A stretch of DNA of 64,000 nucleotides from Intrasporangium flavum (GCF_001956915.1 NZ_MLJO01000001.1:142075-206074); one strand, 5' to 3'. Numbered from the stretch's first letter, positions 1 through 8,376 are shown. Notes: generated by a model from the sequence alone, not told the origin. Translations and numbers: made by a program.

Positions 1-55
1 GCTGCTCGTCGACGCCGACGGCGTGTCGCGCGGGACCCTCGAGGGCCTGGCCTGA
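1..55 (+). CDS. 3' end of an unidentified upstream gene (partial)
   Basis: Reading from base 2, an open frame of 17 codons ends in TGA at 53-55, with the C-terminal residues TLEGLA. Only the tail lies in the window, so no function can be given. Its stop codon overlaps the next start by one base (TGATG), which suggests translational coupling to the AlkD-like gene that follows. Confidence 0.5.
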   Translation, partial: LLVDADGVSRGTLEGLA

Positions 56-753
56 TGCCGCTCGCGGGCACGGCCGACGCCGTCGTCGCCGAGCTCGAGC
101 AGGAGCGCACCGAGGAGGACCTCGCCGCGGTCCGCAAGCGGCTGGCCGAGGGCGAGGAGGCCATCGGCGTGCGCATGGGGACGCTCTTCGCCATCGCCCG
201 GCGCCACACGAGCCTGCCGCTGCCGGAGGTGGAGCGCCTGCTCGCCCTGCCGGCCTACGAGCCGCGGCTCGCCGCGGTGTGCGTGCTCGACTTCAAGGCG
301 CGTCGACGCCGCACCGGCGCCTACGAGCGCGGCACGCTCGCGCGCACCTACCTCGGGCACCACCACCGGATCACGACGTGGGACATGGTCGACCGGGCCG
401 CACCGCGGGTCATCGGGCTCTGGCTCGTCGGGCGCGACAAGCAGATCCTGCGCGACCTCGCCGCCTCGCCCGACCCGCTCCGCCGGCGCACCGCGATGAC
501 GGCCCCGCTCGGCTTCCTCGACACCCCCGACGTCGAGGCCGGCTACGAGGTCGCCGACCTGCTCGCCGCCGACCGGAACCCGCTGGTGCACAAGCCGGTC
601 GGCATCTTCCTCAAGCACGCCGGCGTGCGCGACGAGGACCGGCTCGTGGCCTTCCTCGACGAGAACGTGGCGCTCATGCCGCGGCCCGCCGTGCGGCTCG
701 CGGTCGAGAAGCTCCCACCCGACCTGCGCTCGCGCTACGTACGGCCCGCGTGA
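55..753 (+). CDS. AlkD-like DNA alkylation repair protein (HEAT-repeat DNA glycosylase family)
   Basis: The 232-residue product has the size and helical-repeat character of the AlkD family, which excises bulky or positively charged alkylated bases. The stretch TTWDMVD places Trp109 and Asp113 at the positions of the catalytic Trp/Asp of Bacillus cereus AlkD. The C-terminal VHKPVGIFLK matches the family motif in which a second Trp (Trp187 of AlkD) normally follows AIG; here that position appears to be Ile184. The start ATG overlaps the stop of the gene before it (TGATG). The family call is good. Activity on the usual AlkD substrates is less certain because of the Trp change. Confidence 0.82.
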   Translation: MPLAGTADAVVAELEQERTEEDLAAVRKRLAEGEEAIGVRMGTLFAIARRHTSLPLPEVERLLALPAYEPRLAAVCVLDFKARRRRTGAYERGTLARTYLGHHHRITTWDMVDRAAPRVIGLWLVGRDKQILRDLAASPDPLRRRTAMTAPLGFLDTPDVEAGYEVADLLAADRNPLVHKPVGIFLKHAGVRDEDRLVAFLDENVALMPRPAVRLAVEKLPPDLRSRYVRPA

Positions 754-772
754 CGCATCGGGCCCGCAGGCC

Positions 773-1468
773 TCAGAAGAGGCGGGACTCGGCGTCGTCG
801 ATGCCCTTGAGCGCGTCGTAGTCGAGCACGACGCAGCGGATGCCGCGGTCCTCGGCGAGGGTGCGCGCCTGGGGCTTGATCTGCTGGGCGGCGAAGACGC
901 CGGTGACCGGCGCCAGGTGCGGGTCGCGGTTCATCAGCTCGAGGTAGCGGGTCAGCTGCTCGACGCCGTCGATCTCGCCGCGTCGCTTGATCTCCACGGC
1001 GACGCTCGCGCCGGAGTCGTCCTTGGCGAGGATGTCGACGGGTCCGATGGCGGTCATGTACTCGCGGCGCACGAGCGAGTAGCCGTGCCCGAGGGTGTGG
1101 ATGTGCTCGGCGAGCAGCTTCTGCAGGTGCGCCTCGACGCCGTCCTTGACGAGGCCGGGGTCGACGCCGAGCTCGTGGGCGCTGTCGTGGAGCACCTCGT
1201 GGATGAGCACGGTGAGGCGGTCCTCGGACTTCGCGTGCTGGACCCGCCACACGGCGACGACGCCGTCACCGGTCTGGGCCTCGTCGGGCTCGACCTCGGC
1301 CATGGTGCACGGGGGCGACATCCAGTTGAGCGGCTTGTACGAGCCGCCGTCGCTGTGCACGAGCACCGAGCCGTCGGCCTTGACGACGAGCAGTCGGGTC
1401 GCGAGCGGCAGGTGGGCGGTCAGACGGCCGTCGTAGTCGACGCTGCAGCGGGCAATGACGAGGCGCAC
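773..1468 (-). CDS. nucS: Endonuclease NucS/EndoMS, non-canonical mismatch repair
   Basis: NucS cuts both strands at mismatches and replaces MutS/MutL in most Actinobacteria. The 231-residue protein has an N-terminal DNA-binding half and a C-terminal RecB-like nuclease half. The nuclease motif is visible as Asp145 (GPVDIL), Glu159 and Lys161 (VEIKRR) and Gln171. The extreme C-terminus, SRLF, resembles the short tail that contacts the beta sliding clamp. The GTG start at 1468 is supported by a -10-like TAGGGT ending 6 nt upstream on the minus strand, so the mRNA may be leaderless. It diverges from the fused hydroxyacyl-CoA dehydrogenase gene. Confidence 0.95.
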   Translation of the reverse strand: MRLVIARCSVDYDGRLTAHLPLATRLLVVKADGSVLVHSDGGSYKPLNWMSPPCTMAEVEPDEAQTGDGVVAVWRVQHAKSEDRLTVLIHEVLHDSAHELGVDPGLVKDGVEAHLQKLLAEHIHTLGHGYSLVRREYMTAIGPVDILAKDDSGASVAVEIKRRGEIDGVEQLTRYLELMNRDPHLAPVTGVFAAQQIKPQARTLAEDRGIRCVVLDYDALKGIDDAESRLF

Positions 1469-1474
1469 CCGGTC

Positions 1475-1480
1475 ACCCTA
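1475..1480 (-). promoter_or_regulatory. -10-like element of nucS (leaderless arrangement)
   Basis: TAGGGT read on the minus strand ends 6 nt before the GTG start of nucS, leaving no room for a ribosome binding site. No convincing -35 was seen. Confidence 0.45.
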
Positions 1481-1569
1481 GAGCAGCCCGGCCGCGACTC
1501 GTGTCACGTGGGCAGCGTCACCCCCGGCGCGGCTGTGGCTGGGCGGACGCCTCTGGGAGACTTCCACCC

Positions 1570-3348
1570 ATGGCTCGTGAGTTCACCAAGGTTGGTGTCA
1601 TCGGACTCGGCACGATGGGTGCCGGCATCGTCGAGGTCTTCGCCCGCAACGGCATCGACGTCGTCGCCGTCGAGGTCACCGACGAGGCGGTCGAGAAGGG
1701 CCGCGGCGTCCTGCAGCACTCGACCGACCGCGCCGTCTCCCGCGGCAAGCTGAGCGAGGACGAGCAGGCCGCCCTGACGGCGCGCGTGCAGTTCACCTCC
1801 GACATGGCCGACCTCAAGGAGTGCCAGCTCGTCGTCGAGGCCGTGCCCGAGAAGCTCGAGCTGAAGAAGGAGATCTTCTCCCGACTCGACACCATCGTGG
1901 CCGACGACGCGATCCTCGCCACGAACACCAGCTCGCTGCCCGTCACCGAGATCGCCGTCGCGACGATCAACCCCAAGCGCGTCGTGGGCATGCACTTCTT
2001 CAACCCGGCCCCGGTGCTCCAGTTCGTCGAGGTCATCAAGACCGTCATCACGAGCGACGAGATCTTCGCCGACGTCAAGGCCCTGGCCGAGCGCCTCGGC
2101 AAGAAGCCCGTCATCGTCGGCGACAAGGCCGGCTTCATCGCCAACGCCCTGCTCTTCGGCTACCTCAACCACGCCGTGTCGATGTACGAGAGCCGGTACG
2201 CCACGCGCGAGGACATCGACGCCGCGATGAAGCTCGGCTGCGGGTACCCGATGGGCCCGCTCGCCCTCATGGACCTCATCGGCCTCGACACCGCCTACGA
2301 GATCCTCGACACGATGTACAAGCAGGGCCGCGACCGCCTCCACGCGCCGAGCCCGGTCATCAAGCAGATGGTCACGGCCGGCCTCAAGGGCCGCAAGAGC
2401 GGCCGCGGCTTCTACACCTACGCCGAGCCGGGCAGCTCGCAGGTCGTCGAGGACGCCCTGACGCCGGCGCCCGCCGAGGCGTCCGTGGCCCCGACGCGTC
2501 CGGTGCGCTCCGTCGGCGTCGTCGGTTCGGGCACCATGGCCACGGGCATGGTCGAGGTGTTCGCCAAGGCGGGCCTCGACGTCACCTTCGTCGCGCGCTC
2601 CGAGGGCAAGGTCGACGCCGTGCGCGCGGCCGTCGAGCGCAGCCTCGAGAAGGGCGTCCAGCGGGGCAAGCTGACCGAGGACGAGCGCGACGCCGCCCTG
2701 GCCCGGATCAGCGGCTCGGTGCGCCTCGAGGACCTCGCGCTGGCCGACCTCGTCGTCGAGGCCGTCGTCGAGGACCTCACGGTCAAGCGCGCCCTGTTCG
2801 AGAACCTCGACGAGATCTGCCGTCCCGGCGCGATCCTCGCCACGACGACGAGCTCGCTGCCCGTCGTCGAGTGCGCGGCGGCCACGACGCGTCCGCAGGA
2901 CGTCATCGGGATGCACTTCTTCAACCCGGCGCAGGTGATGAAGCTCGTCGAGGTCGTGCACACCGTGTCGACGGCCGACGACGTCGTCGCCACGGTCCAG
3001 CAGCTGTGCCGCACCATCGGCAAGCACCCCGTCACGTGCGGTGACCGCGCCGGCTTCATCGTCAACGCGCTGCTCTTCCCGTACCTCAACGACGCCGTGA
3101 AGATGCTCGAGGCCAACTACTCGACGGCCGACGACATCGACACGGCGATGAAGACCGGCTGCGGCCTGCCGATGGGCCCGTTCGAGCTGCTCGACGTCGT
3201 CGGGCTCGACGTGTCGCTCGCCATCGAGCGCGAGCTCTACCTCGAGTTCCGCGAGCGTGGGTACGCCCCGGCGCCACTGCTCGAGCACCTCGTCACGGCC
3301 GGCTACCTCGGCCGCAAGACGGGTCGCGGGTTCCGCACGTACGCCTGA
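1570..3348 (+). CDS. Tandemly fused 3-hydroxybutyryl-CoA (3-hydroxyacyl-CoA) dehydrogenase
   Basis: The 592-residue protein consists of two complete copies of a roughly 285-residue 3-hydroxyacyl-CoA dehydrogenase joined by a short Pro/Ala-rich linker (about 298-312). It would interconvert acetoacetyl-CoA and 3-hydroxybutyryl-CoA with NAD(P)H. Each half has its own nucleotide-binding GxGTM motif (about 12 and 319), a catalytic His in MHFFNP (His142, His449), Ser (121, 428/429) and Asn (192, 499), so both active sites look intact. ATG at 1570 is chosen because GGGAGA lies just upstream and the family N-terminus begins there; an in-frame upstream extension adds only non-homologous residues. Family members of about 590 residues are known in Actinobacteria. 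Its neighbours (ccr, thiolase) fit butyryl/ethylmalonyl-CoA metabolism. Confidence 0.92.
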   Translation: MAREFTKVGVIGLGTMGAGIVEVFARNGIDVVAVEVTDEAVEKGRGVLQHSTDRAVSRGKLSEDEQAALTARVQFTSDMADLKECQLVVEAVPEKLELKKEIFSRLDTIVADDAILATNTSSLPVTEIAVATINPKRVVGMHFFNPAPVLQFVEVIKTVITSDEIFADVKALAERLGKKPVIVGDKAGFIANALLFGYLNHAVSMYESRYATREDIDAAMKLGCGYPMGPLALMDLIGLDTAYEILDTMYKQGRDRLHAPSPVIKQMVTAGLKGRKSGRGFYTYAEPGSSQVVEDALTPAPAEASVAPTRPVRSVGVVGSGTMATGMVEVFAKAGLDVTFVARSEGKVDAVRAAVERSLEKGVQRGKLTEDERDAALARISGSVRLEDLALADLVVEAVVEDLTVKRALFENLDEICRPGAILATTTSSLPVVECAAATTRPQDVIGMHFFNPAQVMKLVEVVHTVSTADDVVATVQQLCRTIGKHPVTCGDRAGFIVNALLFPYLNDAVKMLEANYSTADDIDTAMKTGCGLPMGPFELLDVVGLDVSLAIERELYLEFRERGYAPAPLLEHLVTAGYLGRKTGRGFRTYA

Positions 3349-3352
3349 CACC

Positions 3353-3358
3353 TACGCT
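3353..3358 (+). promoter_or_regulatory. -10-like element before the 102-residue zinc-site protein
   Basis: TACGCT ends 6 nt before the ATG at 3365, the spacing expected for a leaderless transcript. It lies just after the stop codon of the preceding dehydrogenase gene. Confidence 0.4.
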
Positions 3359-3364
3359 GGGTCC

Positions 3365-3673
3365 ATGCCCTCGCGCCGTCGTCCCAGCAAGCACGCGCGC
3401 GAGCACGTGCCGCTCGACGTCACCCGGATCCAGGGCGGCTCGACGCGGGAGGAGACCTACGCCGGCGGTCGCTGGACGGTCCGCTCGGTGAGCGGGGCGT
3501 CGGCGACGCGTCCGTACCTGTGCCCCGGCTGCCAGCAGGACATCCCGCCGGGCGTCCCGCACGTCGTGGCGTGGCCCGCCGACGGCGTCGGCGGGGTCGG
3601 GGACCGACGCCACTGGCACACGGGCTGCTGGCAGCGTCGGGACGCGCGCCCGCCGGGCAACGCCTACCGCTGA
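3365..3673 (+). CDS. Small conserved actinobacterial protein with a putative CxxC/HxxC metal site
   Basis: The 102-residue product has a basic N-terminus and a core PYLCPGC followed about 30 residues later by HWHTGCW. Cys53, Cys56, His85 and Cys88 could form one zinc site. Similar short proteins occur widely in Actinobacteria, sometimes labelled ATP/GTP-binding without support; no P-loop is visible here. Function is unknown. ATG at 3365 is preferred over an upstream in-frame ATG because it sits 6 nt after a -10-like TACGCT and the upstream extension lies inside the dehydrogenase gene. It is convergent with the TetR gene that follows. Confidence 0.7.
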   Translation: MPSRRRPSKHAREHVPLDVTRIQGGSTREETYAGGRWTVRSVSGASATRPYLCPGCQQDIPPGVPHVVAWPADGVGGVGDRRHWHTGCWQRRDARPPGNAYR

Positions 3674-3697
3674 CCGAACGGGGACTGAGACCAGGGG

Positions 3698-4270
3698 TCA
3701 CGTGTCGAGCACGGGCGCGAGCTCGCGGGCGACGACCCGCAGCGGCGTCGTGTCGCGTCGGGCCCGGGCGAGCAGGATCGCCCCTTCGAGCGCGCAGAGC
3801 ATGAGGGTCGACAGCGTCTCGGCGCGCCGCCGGGTGCGCCCGGTCGCGACCACGGCATCGGTGAGCGGGCGGCGCCAGGTCTCGAGGGCCTCGAGAGCCG
3901 CCTGCCGCACCGCCGGCTCGGACGCGGCGCAGTCGACGACGGCGCCGGCCACGGGGCACCCGCGCTCGAACCCACGGGCTTCGAGGTCGTCGACCCAGTC
4001 CTGCACGACGGCCGCGAACAGCCGGCTCGGCGTCGGCCGGCGCAGGCGCGAGGCATGGTGCTCGACGCGGTCGGCGGCCCAGGTGGCCGACCACTCGAGG
4101 GCCTCGGCGACGAGCTGGTCCTTGCCGCCGGGAAAATAGTGCTGCAACGAGCCTCGCGGCGCGTCCGCGGCCTCGACGACATGACGCAGCCCGGTGCCGG
4201 TGACGCCGTCCCGTCGCAGGTGCTGGGCCGCCTCGTACACGATGCGTTGCCGCGGTCCGTACGTGGTCAT
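3698..4270 (-). CDS. TetR-family transcriptional regulator (LmrA/YxaF-like C-terminal domain)
   Basis: The 190-residue protein has a TetR helix-turn-helix at its N-terminus (about residues 8-55, ending in the GSLQHYFPGGKDQL recognition segment). Its ligand domain carries ERGCPVAGAVVD, typical of LmrA/YxaF-type regulators, which usually repress a divergent gene until an aromatic or acyl ligand binds. It is divergent from a beta-hydroxyacid dehydrogenase-type gene at 4387, and two copies of a TATGAC-N4-GTCAT palindrome lie between them. It therefore probably represses that gene and itself. Confidence 0.9.
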   Translation of the reverse strand: MTTYGPRQRIVYEAAQHLRRDGVTGTGLRHVVEAADAPRGSLQHYFPGGKDQLVAEALEWSATWAADRVEHHASRLRRPTPSRLFAAVVQDWVDDLEARGFERGCPVAGAVVDCAASEPAVRQAALEALETWRRPLTDAVVATGRTRRRAETLSTLMLCALEGAILLARARRDTTPLRVVARELAPVLDT

Positions 4271-4325
4271 GGTGCGGCTCCTCCCGCGTGGCTGGTGGTC
4301 GGGATGCGGTCGCCGACCGTCCGAC

Positions 4326-4341
4326 TATGACACTCGTCATG
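4326..4341. promoter_or_regulatory. Candidate TetR operator 1 (TATGACACTCGTCATG)
   Basis: TATGAC-N4-GTCATG is a near-perfect inverted repeat in the divergent region between the TetR gene and the reductase gene. It shares both half-sites with the second copy, 28 bp away centre to centre. Confidence 0.7.
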
Positions 4342-4353
4342 ACACGGCGCTAG

Positions 4354-4369
4354 TATGACAAGCGTCATA
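4354..4369. promoter_or_regulatory. Candidate TetR operator 2 (TATGACAAGCGTCATA)
   Basis: TATGAC-N4-GTCATA has perfect half-sites. It ends 17 nt before the reductase ATG and just before its GGAGGGGG ribosome binding site (4376-4383), so binding here would block transcription start. Its AT-rich half-sites stand out from the surrounding sequence. Confidence 0.75.
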
Positions 4370-4386
4370 GCGGACGGAGGGGGAAC

Positions 4387-5298
4387 ATGGACCGCGTCGG
4401 GTTCCTGGGTCTCGGGATCATGGGTCGGCCGATGGCCACCCGGCTGGTAAAGGCCGGCGTGCCGCTCACGGTCTGGAACCGGTCGCCCCAGGCGGCGGAC
4501 GCGCTCGGCGCGCTGGGCGCCACCGTGGCGTCGAGCCCCGGGGCCGTCTTCGCCGCCAGCGACGTCGTGCTGCTCATGCTGGCCGACGAGGCGGCGGTCG
4601 ACGCCGTGCTCGGGCGTGGCACCGCCGGTTTCGGCATGGTCGCCGGCCGGACCGTCGTGGTGCTGGGCACGACGTCCACGGGCTTCTCGGCGAGTCTGGC
4701 GCGCGACGTCGAAGCGGCGGGCGGGCGCTTCGTCGAGGCGCCAGTGTCGGGCTCCCGGGTGCCCGCCGAGCGGGGCGAGCTCGTCGGGCTCGTGGCCGGG
4801 ACCGACGATGCCGTCGGGCAGGTCGAGCCGCTCCTGGGCCACCTGTGCCGCGCCGTGCTGCGCTGCGGCCCGGTGCCGAACGGCCTGGGCACCAAGCTGG
4901 CCGTCAACCTCTACCTCTGCACGATGGTGGCCGGGCTCGCAGAGGCCCACCACCTGGCGGCCGCGATGGGTCTCGACCTCGCGGCCTTCCGCCGGGCGCT
5001 CGACCTCGGGCCGATGGCCAGTGCCGTGTCGACCATCAAGCTCGCCAAGCTCGCCGACCGCGACTTCGAGGCCCAGGCGGCCGTCCGCGACGTCCACACC
5101 AACACCCGGCTCGTCGCCGAGGCTGCCCGCGCGGTGGGTGCGGCCAGCCCCCTGCTCGACGTCACCCGCGAGCTCTTCCGGGAGACCGAGGCGTCCGGCG
5201 CGGGGGCGCTGGACATGGCGGCCGTCGTCACCGCGCTCGAGGCGCGGGACGGGATCTGCCCGACCCCGTCGGGTCACGCCCGGAGCAGGCCTGACTGA
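4387..5298 (+). CDS. Beta-hydroxyacid dehydrogenase family NAD(P)-dependent oxidoreductase
   Basis: The 303-residue protein belongs to the 3-hydroxyisobutyrate/glyoxylate/succinic semialdehyde reductase superfamily. Residues 5-14 (GFLGLGIMGR) form the nucleotide-binding loop, and Arg32 in WNRSP after beta-2 suggests NADPH preference. APVSGSR (about 118-124) is the substrate-binding motif, and Lys170 in GLGTKLAVN is the expected catalytic lysine. A strong ribosome binding site (GGAGGGGG) supports the start. It is divergent from a TetR regulator with two shared palindromic operators, so it is probably induced by its substrate or a related small molecule. The exact substrate cannot be read from sequence. 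Confidence 0.88.
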   Translation: MDRVGFLGLGIMGRPMATRLVKAGVPLTVWNRSPQAADALGALGATVASSPGAVFAASDVVLLMLADEAAVDAVLGRGTAGFGMVAGRTVVVLGTTSTGFSASLARDVEAAGGRFVEAPVSGSRVPAERGELVGLVAGTDDAVGQVEPLLGHLCRAVLRCGPVPNGLGTKLAVNLYLCTMVAGLAEAHHLAAAMGLDLAAFRRALDLGPMASAVSTIKLAKLADRDFEAQAAVRDVHTNTRLVAEAARAVGAASPLLDVTRELFRETEASGAGALDMAAVVTALEARDGICPTPSGHARSRPD

Positions 5299-5310
5299 AC
5301 CGGGGATCCC

Positions 5311-5877
5311 TCAGCCCGACGGCCGGCTCGCGAGCACCTGTTCGCGCAGGATGTCGGCGTGGCCGCAGTGCTGCGCGAGCTCGCGCAGGACGTGCAGGTG
5401 CACCCAGCGCAGCGGCAGCGGTCCGAGCCGGTGGCCGCGCACGAGGTCGTCGAGACCCAGTGACGCCGTCGCCCGACGAGAGGCCTCGCAGGCCTCCGCG
5501 TGCGCCTGCGACACCGACGCGATGGTGTCGGCATCGGCGAGGACGAACGACTCGCGGGAGTCCTCGGGGATGCCGATCTCGGCGCGCGTGCGGCCGCTCA
5601 CCGCGTGGTCGAACCACACCTTCTCCACGTAGGTCGCGTGCTTGACGAGGCCGAGCAGCGTCGTGGCCGACGGCACGAGCGAGCGCCGGGCCTCCTCCTC
5701 GCTCAGCCCCTCGAGCGACTCCCGCAGCGCCGCGCGGTGCTCGTCGAGGAAGGCCTCCACCTGCGTCCGGGCCGGCTGGTCGATGGTGTCGCGGCTGTAC
5801 GTCGCGGGAAGCGTCTGGGGCCACCCCGGCGGCGGTGACGGCGGTAGCGGTGAGGGCGGCGTCGGCGAACCGGTCAT
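5311..5877 (-). CDS. DinB-like (DUF664-type) putative thiol transferase/metalloprotein
   Basis: The 188-residue protein matches the DinB/YfiT fold group: TLLGLVKHATYVEKVWFDHA in its first half and LRELAQHCGHADILREQ at its end give the three histidines expected to bind a divalent metal. In Actinobacteria, relatives act as mycothiol-dependent transferases or stress proteins; that role here is inference. The start at 5877 is chosen because it precedes the Pro-rich leader and the conserved core; an in-frame ATG at 5919 is an alternative. Transcription converges with the reductase gene. Confidence 0.8.
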   Translation of the reverse strand: MTGSPTPPSPLPPSPPPGWPQTLPATYSRDTIDQPARTQVEAFLDEHRAALRESLEGLSEEEARRSLVPSATTLLGLVKHATYVEKVWFDHAVSGRTRAEIGIPEDSRESFVLADADTIASVSQAHAEACEASRRATASLGLDDLVRGHRLGPLPLRWVHLHVLRELAQHCGHADILREQVLASRPSG

Positions 5878-5990
5878 GGACCGACACTGCCACGGCACGG
5901 GAGTCTGCGCCGGGGCCATGACGATGCAACGACGAAGCCGGCGCCCACCGGTTGCGTGAGCGCCGGCCTCGGCCGGTGTGGTCGTCGGTC

Positions 5991-7331
5991 CTACTGGTTG
6001 CGGAAGCGGTTGATCGCGGCCTCGAAGCCAGCCCGCTTGTCCGGGTTCGTGATGCCGAGGCCGGCCTCTGGCGCGAGCGTCAGGACGCCGACCTTGCCCT
6101 GGTGGGCGTTCTGGTGCACGTCCAGGGCCGCCTGCCCGACCTCCTCGAGCGCGTACGTCTTGGACAGCGTCGGGTGGATGAGGCCGCGGTTGACGAGCTC
6201 GTTGGCCTCCCACGCCTCGCGGTAGTTGGCGAAGTGCGAGGAGACGATCCGCTTGAGGTTCATCCAGAGGTAGCGGTTGTCGTACTCGTGCATGTATCCC
6301 GAGGTCGAGGCGCACGTGACGATGGTGCCGCCCTTGCGCGCGACGTAGACGCTGGCGCCGAAGGTCTCGCGGCCGGGGTGCTCGAAGACGATGTCGACGT
6401 CGTAGCCGCCGGTCAGCTCGCGGATCTTCTTGCCCAGGCGCTGCCACTCCTTGGGGTTCTGCTCGGTGCCGTCCTCGTTCCAGAACCGGTAGTCCTCGGC
6501 GTTGCGGTCGATGATGAGCTCCGCGCCCATGTCGCGGCAGATCTGGGCCTTCTCGGGGGAGGAGACGACGCAGATCGGGGTCGCGCCGCCGGCGAGGGCC
6601 ATCTGCGTCGCGTAGGAGCCGAGGCCGCCCGACGCGCCCCACACGAGGACGCGGTCGCCGAGCTTCATCGCCGCGCCGTGCTTGGAGATGAGCTGGCGGT
6701 AGGCCGTGCTGTTGACCAGGCCGGGGGAGGCGGCCTCCTCCCACGTCAGGTGGCTCGGCTTCGGCATGAGCTGGTTGGCCTTGACGACGGCGAGCTCGGC
6801 GAGGCCGCCGAAGTTCGTCTCGAAGCCCCAGATGCGCTGCTGCGGGTCCATCATCGTGTCGTCGTGGCCCTCGGCGTCCTCGAGCTCGACCGACAGGCAG
6901 TGCGCGACGACCTCGGTGCCCGGCTTCCACTTCGTCACGCCGGGCCCGACGCGGAGGATGACGCCGGCGAGGTCGGAGCCGACCACGTGGTAGGGCAGGT
7001 CGTGGCGCTTGGCGTACTCGGAGGTGCGGCCGTAGCGCTCGAGGAACCCGAAGGTCGAGACCGGCTCGAAGATCGAGGTCCACACGGTGTTGTAGTTGAT
7101 GGCGCTGGCCATGACGGCGACGAGGGCCTCGCCGGGCGCGAGCTCGGGGACCGGTACCTCGTCGATGTGCAGGGACTTGCGGGGGTCCTTGTCGCGGGTC
7201 GCGATCCCCTCGAACATGTCGACCTCGTCCTTGTGGACGGTGGCCCCGCGGTAGGTCTGCGGGATCTCGAGGGCCGCGTAGGTCTCCTGGGTGCGGTCGC
7301 CGGAGAGGATGGCGTCGCGGATGGCCTGCAT
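5991..7331 (-). CDS. ccr: Crotonyl-CoA carboxylase/reductase
   Basis: This 446-residue enzyme reductively carboxylates crotonyl-CoA to (2S)-ethylmalonyl-CoA with NADPH and CO2. It is the key step of the ethylmalonyl-CoA pathway for C2 assimilation and a source of polyketide extender units. It is a medium-chain reductase with a WGASGGLGSYATQ cofactor loop (about 231-243). The residues that hold CO2 in the Kitasatospora setae enzyme are present at almost identical numbers: Asn81, Phe170, Glu171 and His366 (His365 there). An AAGGACC-type ribosome binding site lies upstream. It is divergent from the deacetylase gene, with a 16-bp palindrome in the shared region. The later mutase and lyase steps are not in this window. 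Confidence 0.96.
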   Translation of the reverse strand: MQAIRDAILSGDRTQETYAALEIPQTYRGATVHKDEVDMFEGIATRDKDPRKSLHIDEVPVPELAPGEALVAVMASAINYNTVWTSIFEPVSTFGFLERYGRTSEYAKRHDLPYHVVGSDLAGVILRVGPGVTKWKPGTEVVAHCLSVELEDAEGHDDTMMDPQQRIWGFETNFGGLAELAVVKANQLMPKPSHLTWEEAASPGLVNSTAYRQLISKHGAAMKLGDRVLVWGASGGLGSYATQMALAGGATPICVVSSPEKAQICRDMGAELIIDRNAEDYRFWNEDGTEQNPKEWQRLGKKIRELTGGYDVDIVFEHPGRETFGASVYVARKGGTIVTCASTSGYMHEYDNRYLWMNLKRIVSSHFANYREAWEANELVNRGLIHPTLSKTYALEEVGQAALDVHQNAHQGKVGVLTLAPEAGLGITNPDKRAGFEAAINRFRNQ

Positions 7332-7459
7332 GTCAAAGGTCCTTACGTCGCAGCGTCATTGGTCAGCGTGGGTGGCACGACCTGCTCGCCGGGGCGGCAG
7401 GTGACTCGACGGTAGTGAGCGGCCGGGAGGGCGGCGTCCGATCTGAGACGCCCACCACA

Positions 7460-7475
7460 GGTGACGTGGGTCACC
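7460..7475. promoter_or_regulatory. Palindrome GGTGAC-N4-GTCACC between ccr and the deacetylase gene
   Basis: A perfect 6+6 bp inverted repeat with a 4-bp spacer lies in the 233-bp divergent intergenic region. Its geometry matches that of the TetR-type operators elsewhere in the window. No regulator gene is adjacent. The rest of the intergenic region (7332-7564) shows no other clear structure. Confidence 0.45.
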
Positions 7476-7564
7476 GAACCCGGCGCGCCGGCCCGCCGCG
7501 GTCCCGGGTGGCCTTCCTGGCGCGATCCCGCCCGCGGACGCCCGCGCTCGGCCACACTGTCGCC

Positions 7565-8368
7565 GTGCACGACGTGGAGGGGCTGGCGACCGTGTCACGA
7601 CGCTCGGTCGTGCTCGGTGCTGTCGGGCTGTGCGCCCTCACTGCCTGGCCGCGGGTCGACGAGGCGCTCCATCCCGGCGGGCCGGGCCGCGAGACCGACA
7701 GCCCGGCGCTGCGGCACGACGTCGACCCGCACGGGGTCACGTGGGTGCGCACCGACCGGCCCTGGGTCGCGCTGACCTTCGACGACGGCCCCGACCCACG
7801 CTTCACGCCGGACGTGCTCGACGTGCTGCGCGAGTACGGCTGCCGGGCCACCTTCTTCGCGGTCGGCCGCAACGTCGAGGCCCACCCCGACCTCGCCGCG
7901 CGCATCGTCGCCGAGGGCCACCGGCTCTCGAACCACACCCACGACCACCTGTGGCTGGACCGGGTGGACCCGGACACCATCACCGACCAGCTCGTCCGCG
8001 GCCGTCGGGCGGTCGCCGCTCACGACGTCACGGGCGCCTCGCTCGTTCGACCACCGCGCGGCTGGACCTCGCGGGTCGTGGCGCGGCGCACGTCGGACCT
8101 CGCGCTCCGCTCGGTCTTCTGGAGCGCGTGCCTCGAGTCGTCGCTGCACGACGCGCCGCCGACGGCGGGCGAGGCCTTCGGCGCGAGCCTGTCGGTGGGG
8201 GACGTCGTGCTGGCCCACGACGGCGGGCGCATCGAGGGGCCGAACCCGCAGGACCTGGACCGCAGCCGCTCGGTGGCGGCGCTGCCGCACGTGCTCGAGC
8301 GACTGCGTCGACGCGGCCTCGTGGGGGTGCCGGTCCAGGACCTCGTCGCGTCCGGCGACCCCCGCTGA
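7565..8368 (+). CDS. Polysaccharide deacetylase (NodB/CE4 family), exported
   Basis: The 267-residue protein has an N-terminal SRRS plus hydrophobic segment (about 11-28) that looks like a Tat-type or ordinary export signal. The NodB homology domain follows: TFDDGPD with the metal/base aspartates 73-74, the metal-binding HTHDH (His124, His128), RPPRG (162-166) and DVVLAHDGG near the end. Such enzymes remove N-acetyl groups from peptidoglycan or other wall glycans. GTG at 7565 is chosen because it places the signal segment at the N-terminus; GTG at 7592 is an alternative. A longer in-frame start at 7415 would bury the signal. Confidence 0.88.
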   Translation: MHDVEGLATVSRRSVVLGAVGLCALTAWPRVDEALHPGGPGRETDSPALRHDVDPHGVTWVRTDRPWVALTFDDGPDPRFTPDVLDVLREYGCRATFFAVGRNVEAHPDLAARIVAEGHRLSNHTHDHLWLDRVDPDTITDQLVRGRRAVAAHDVTGASLVRPPRGWTSRVVARRTSDLALRSVFWSACLESSLHDAPPTAGEAFGASLSVGDVVLAHDGGRIEGPNPQDLDRSRSVAALPHVLERLRRRGLVGVPVQDLVASGDPR

Positions 8369-8376
8369 CGGCCCGG

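Noticed and set aside
1504..3351. 615-codon open frame antisense to the fused dehydrogenase gene
   Set aside because: Its product is a low-complexity Arg/Asp/Leu/Val/Gly mix with no family resemblance, typical of the antisense frame of GC-rich genes; the sense strand carries two complete enzyme domains.
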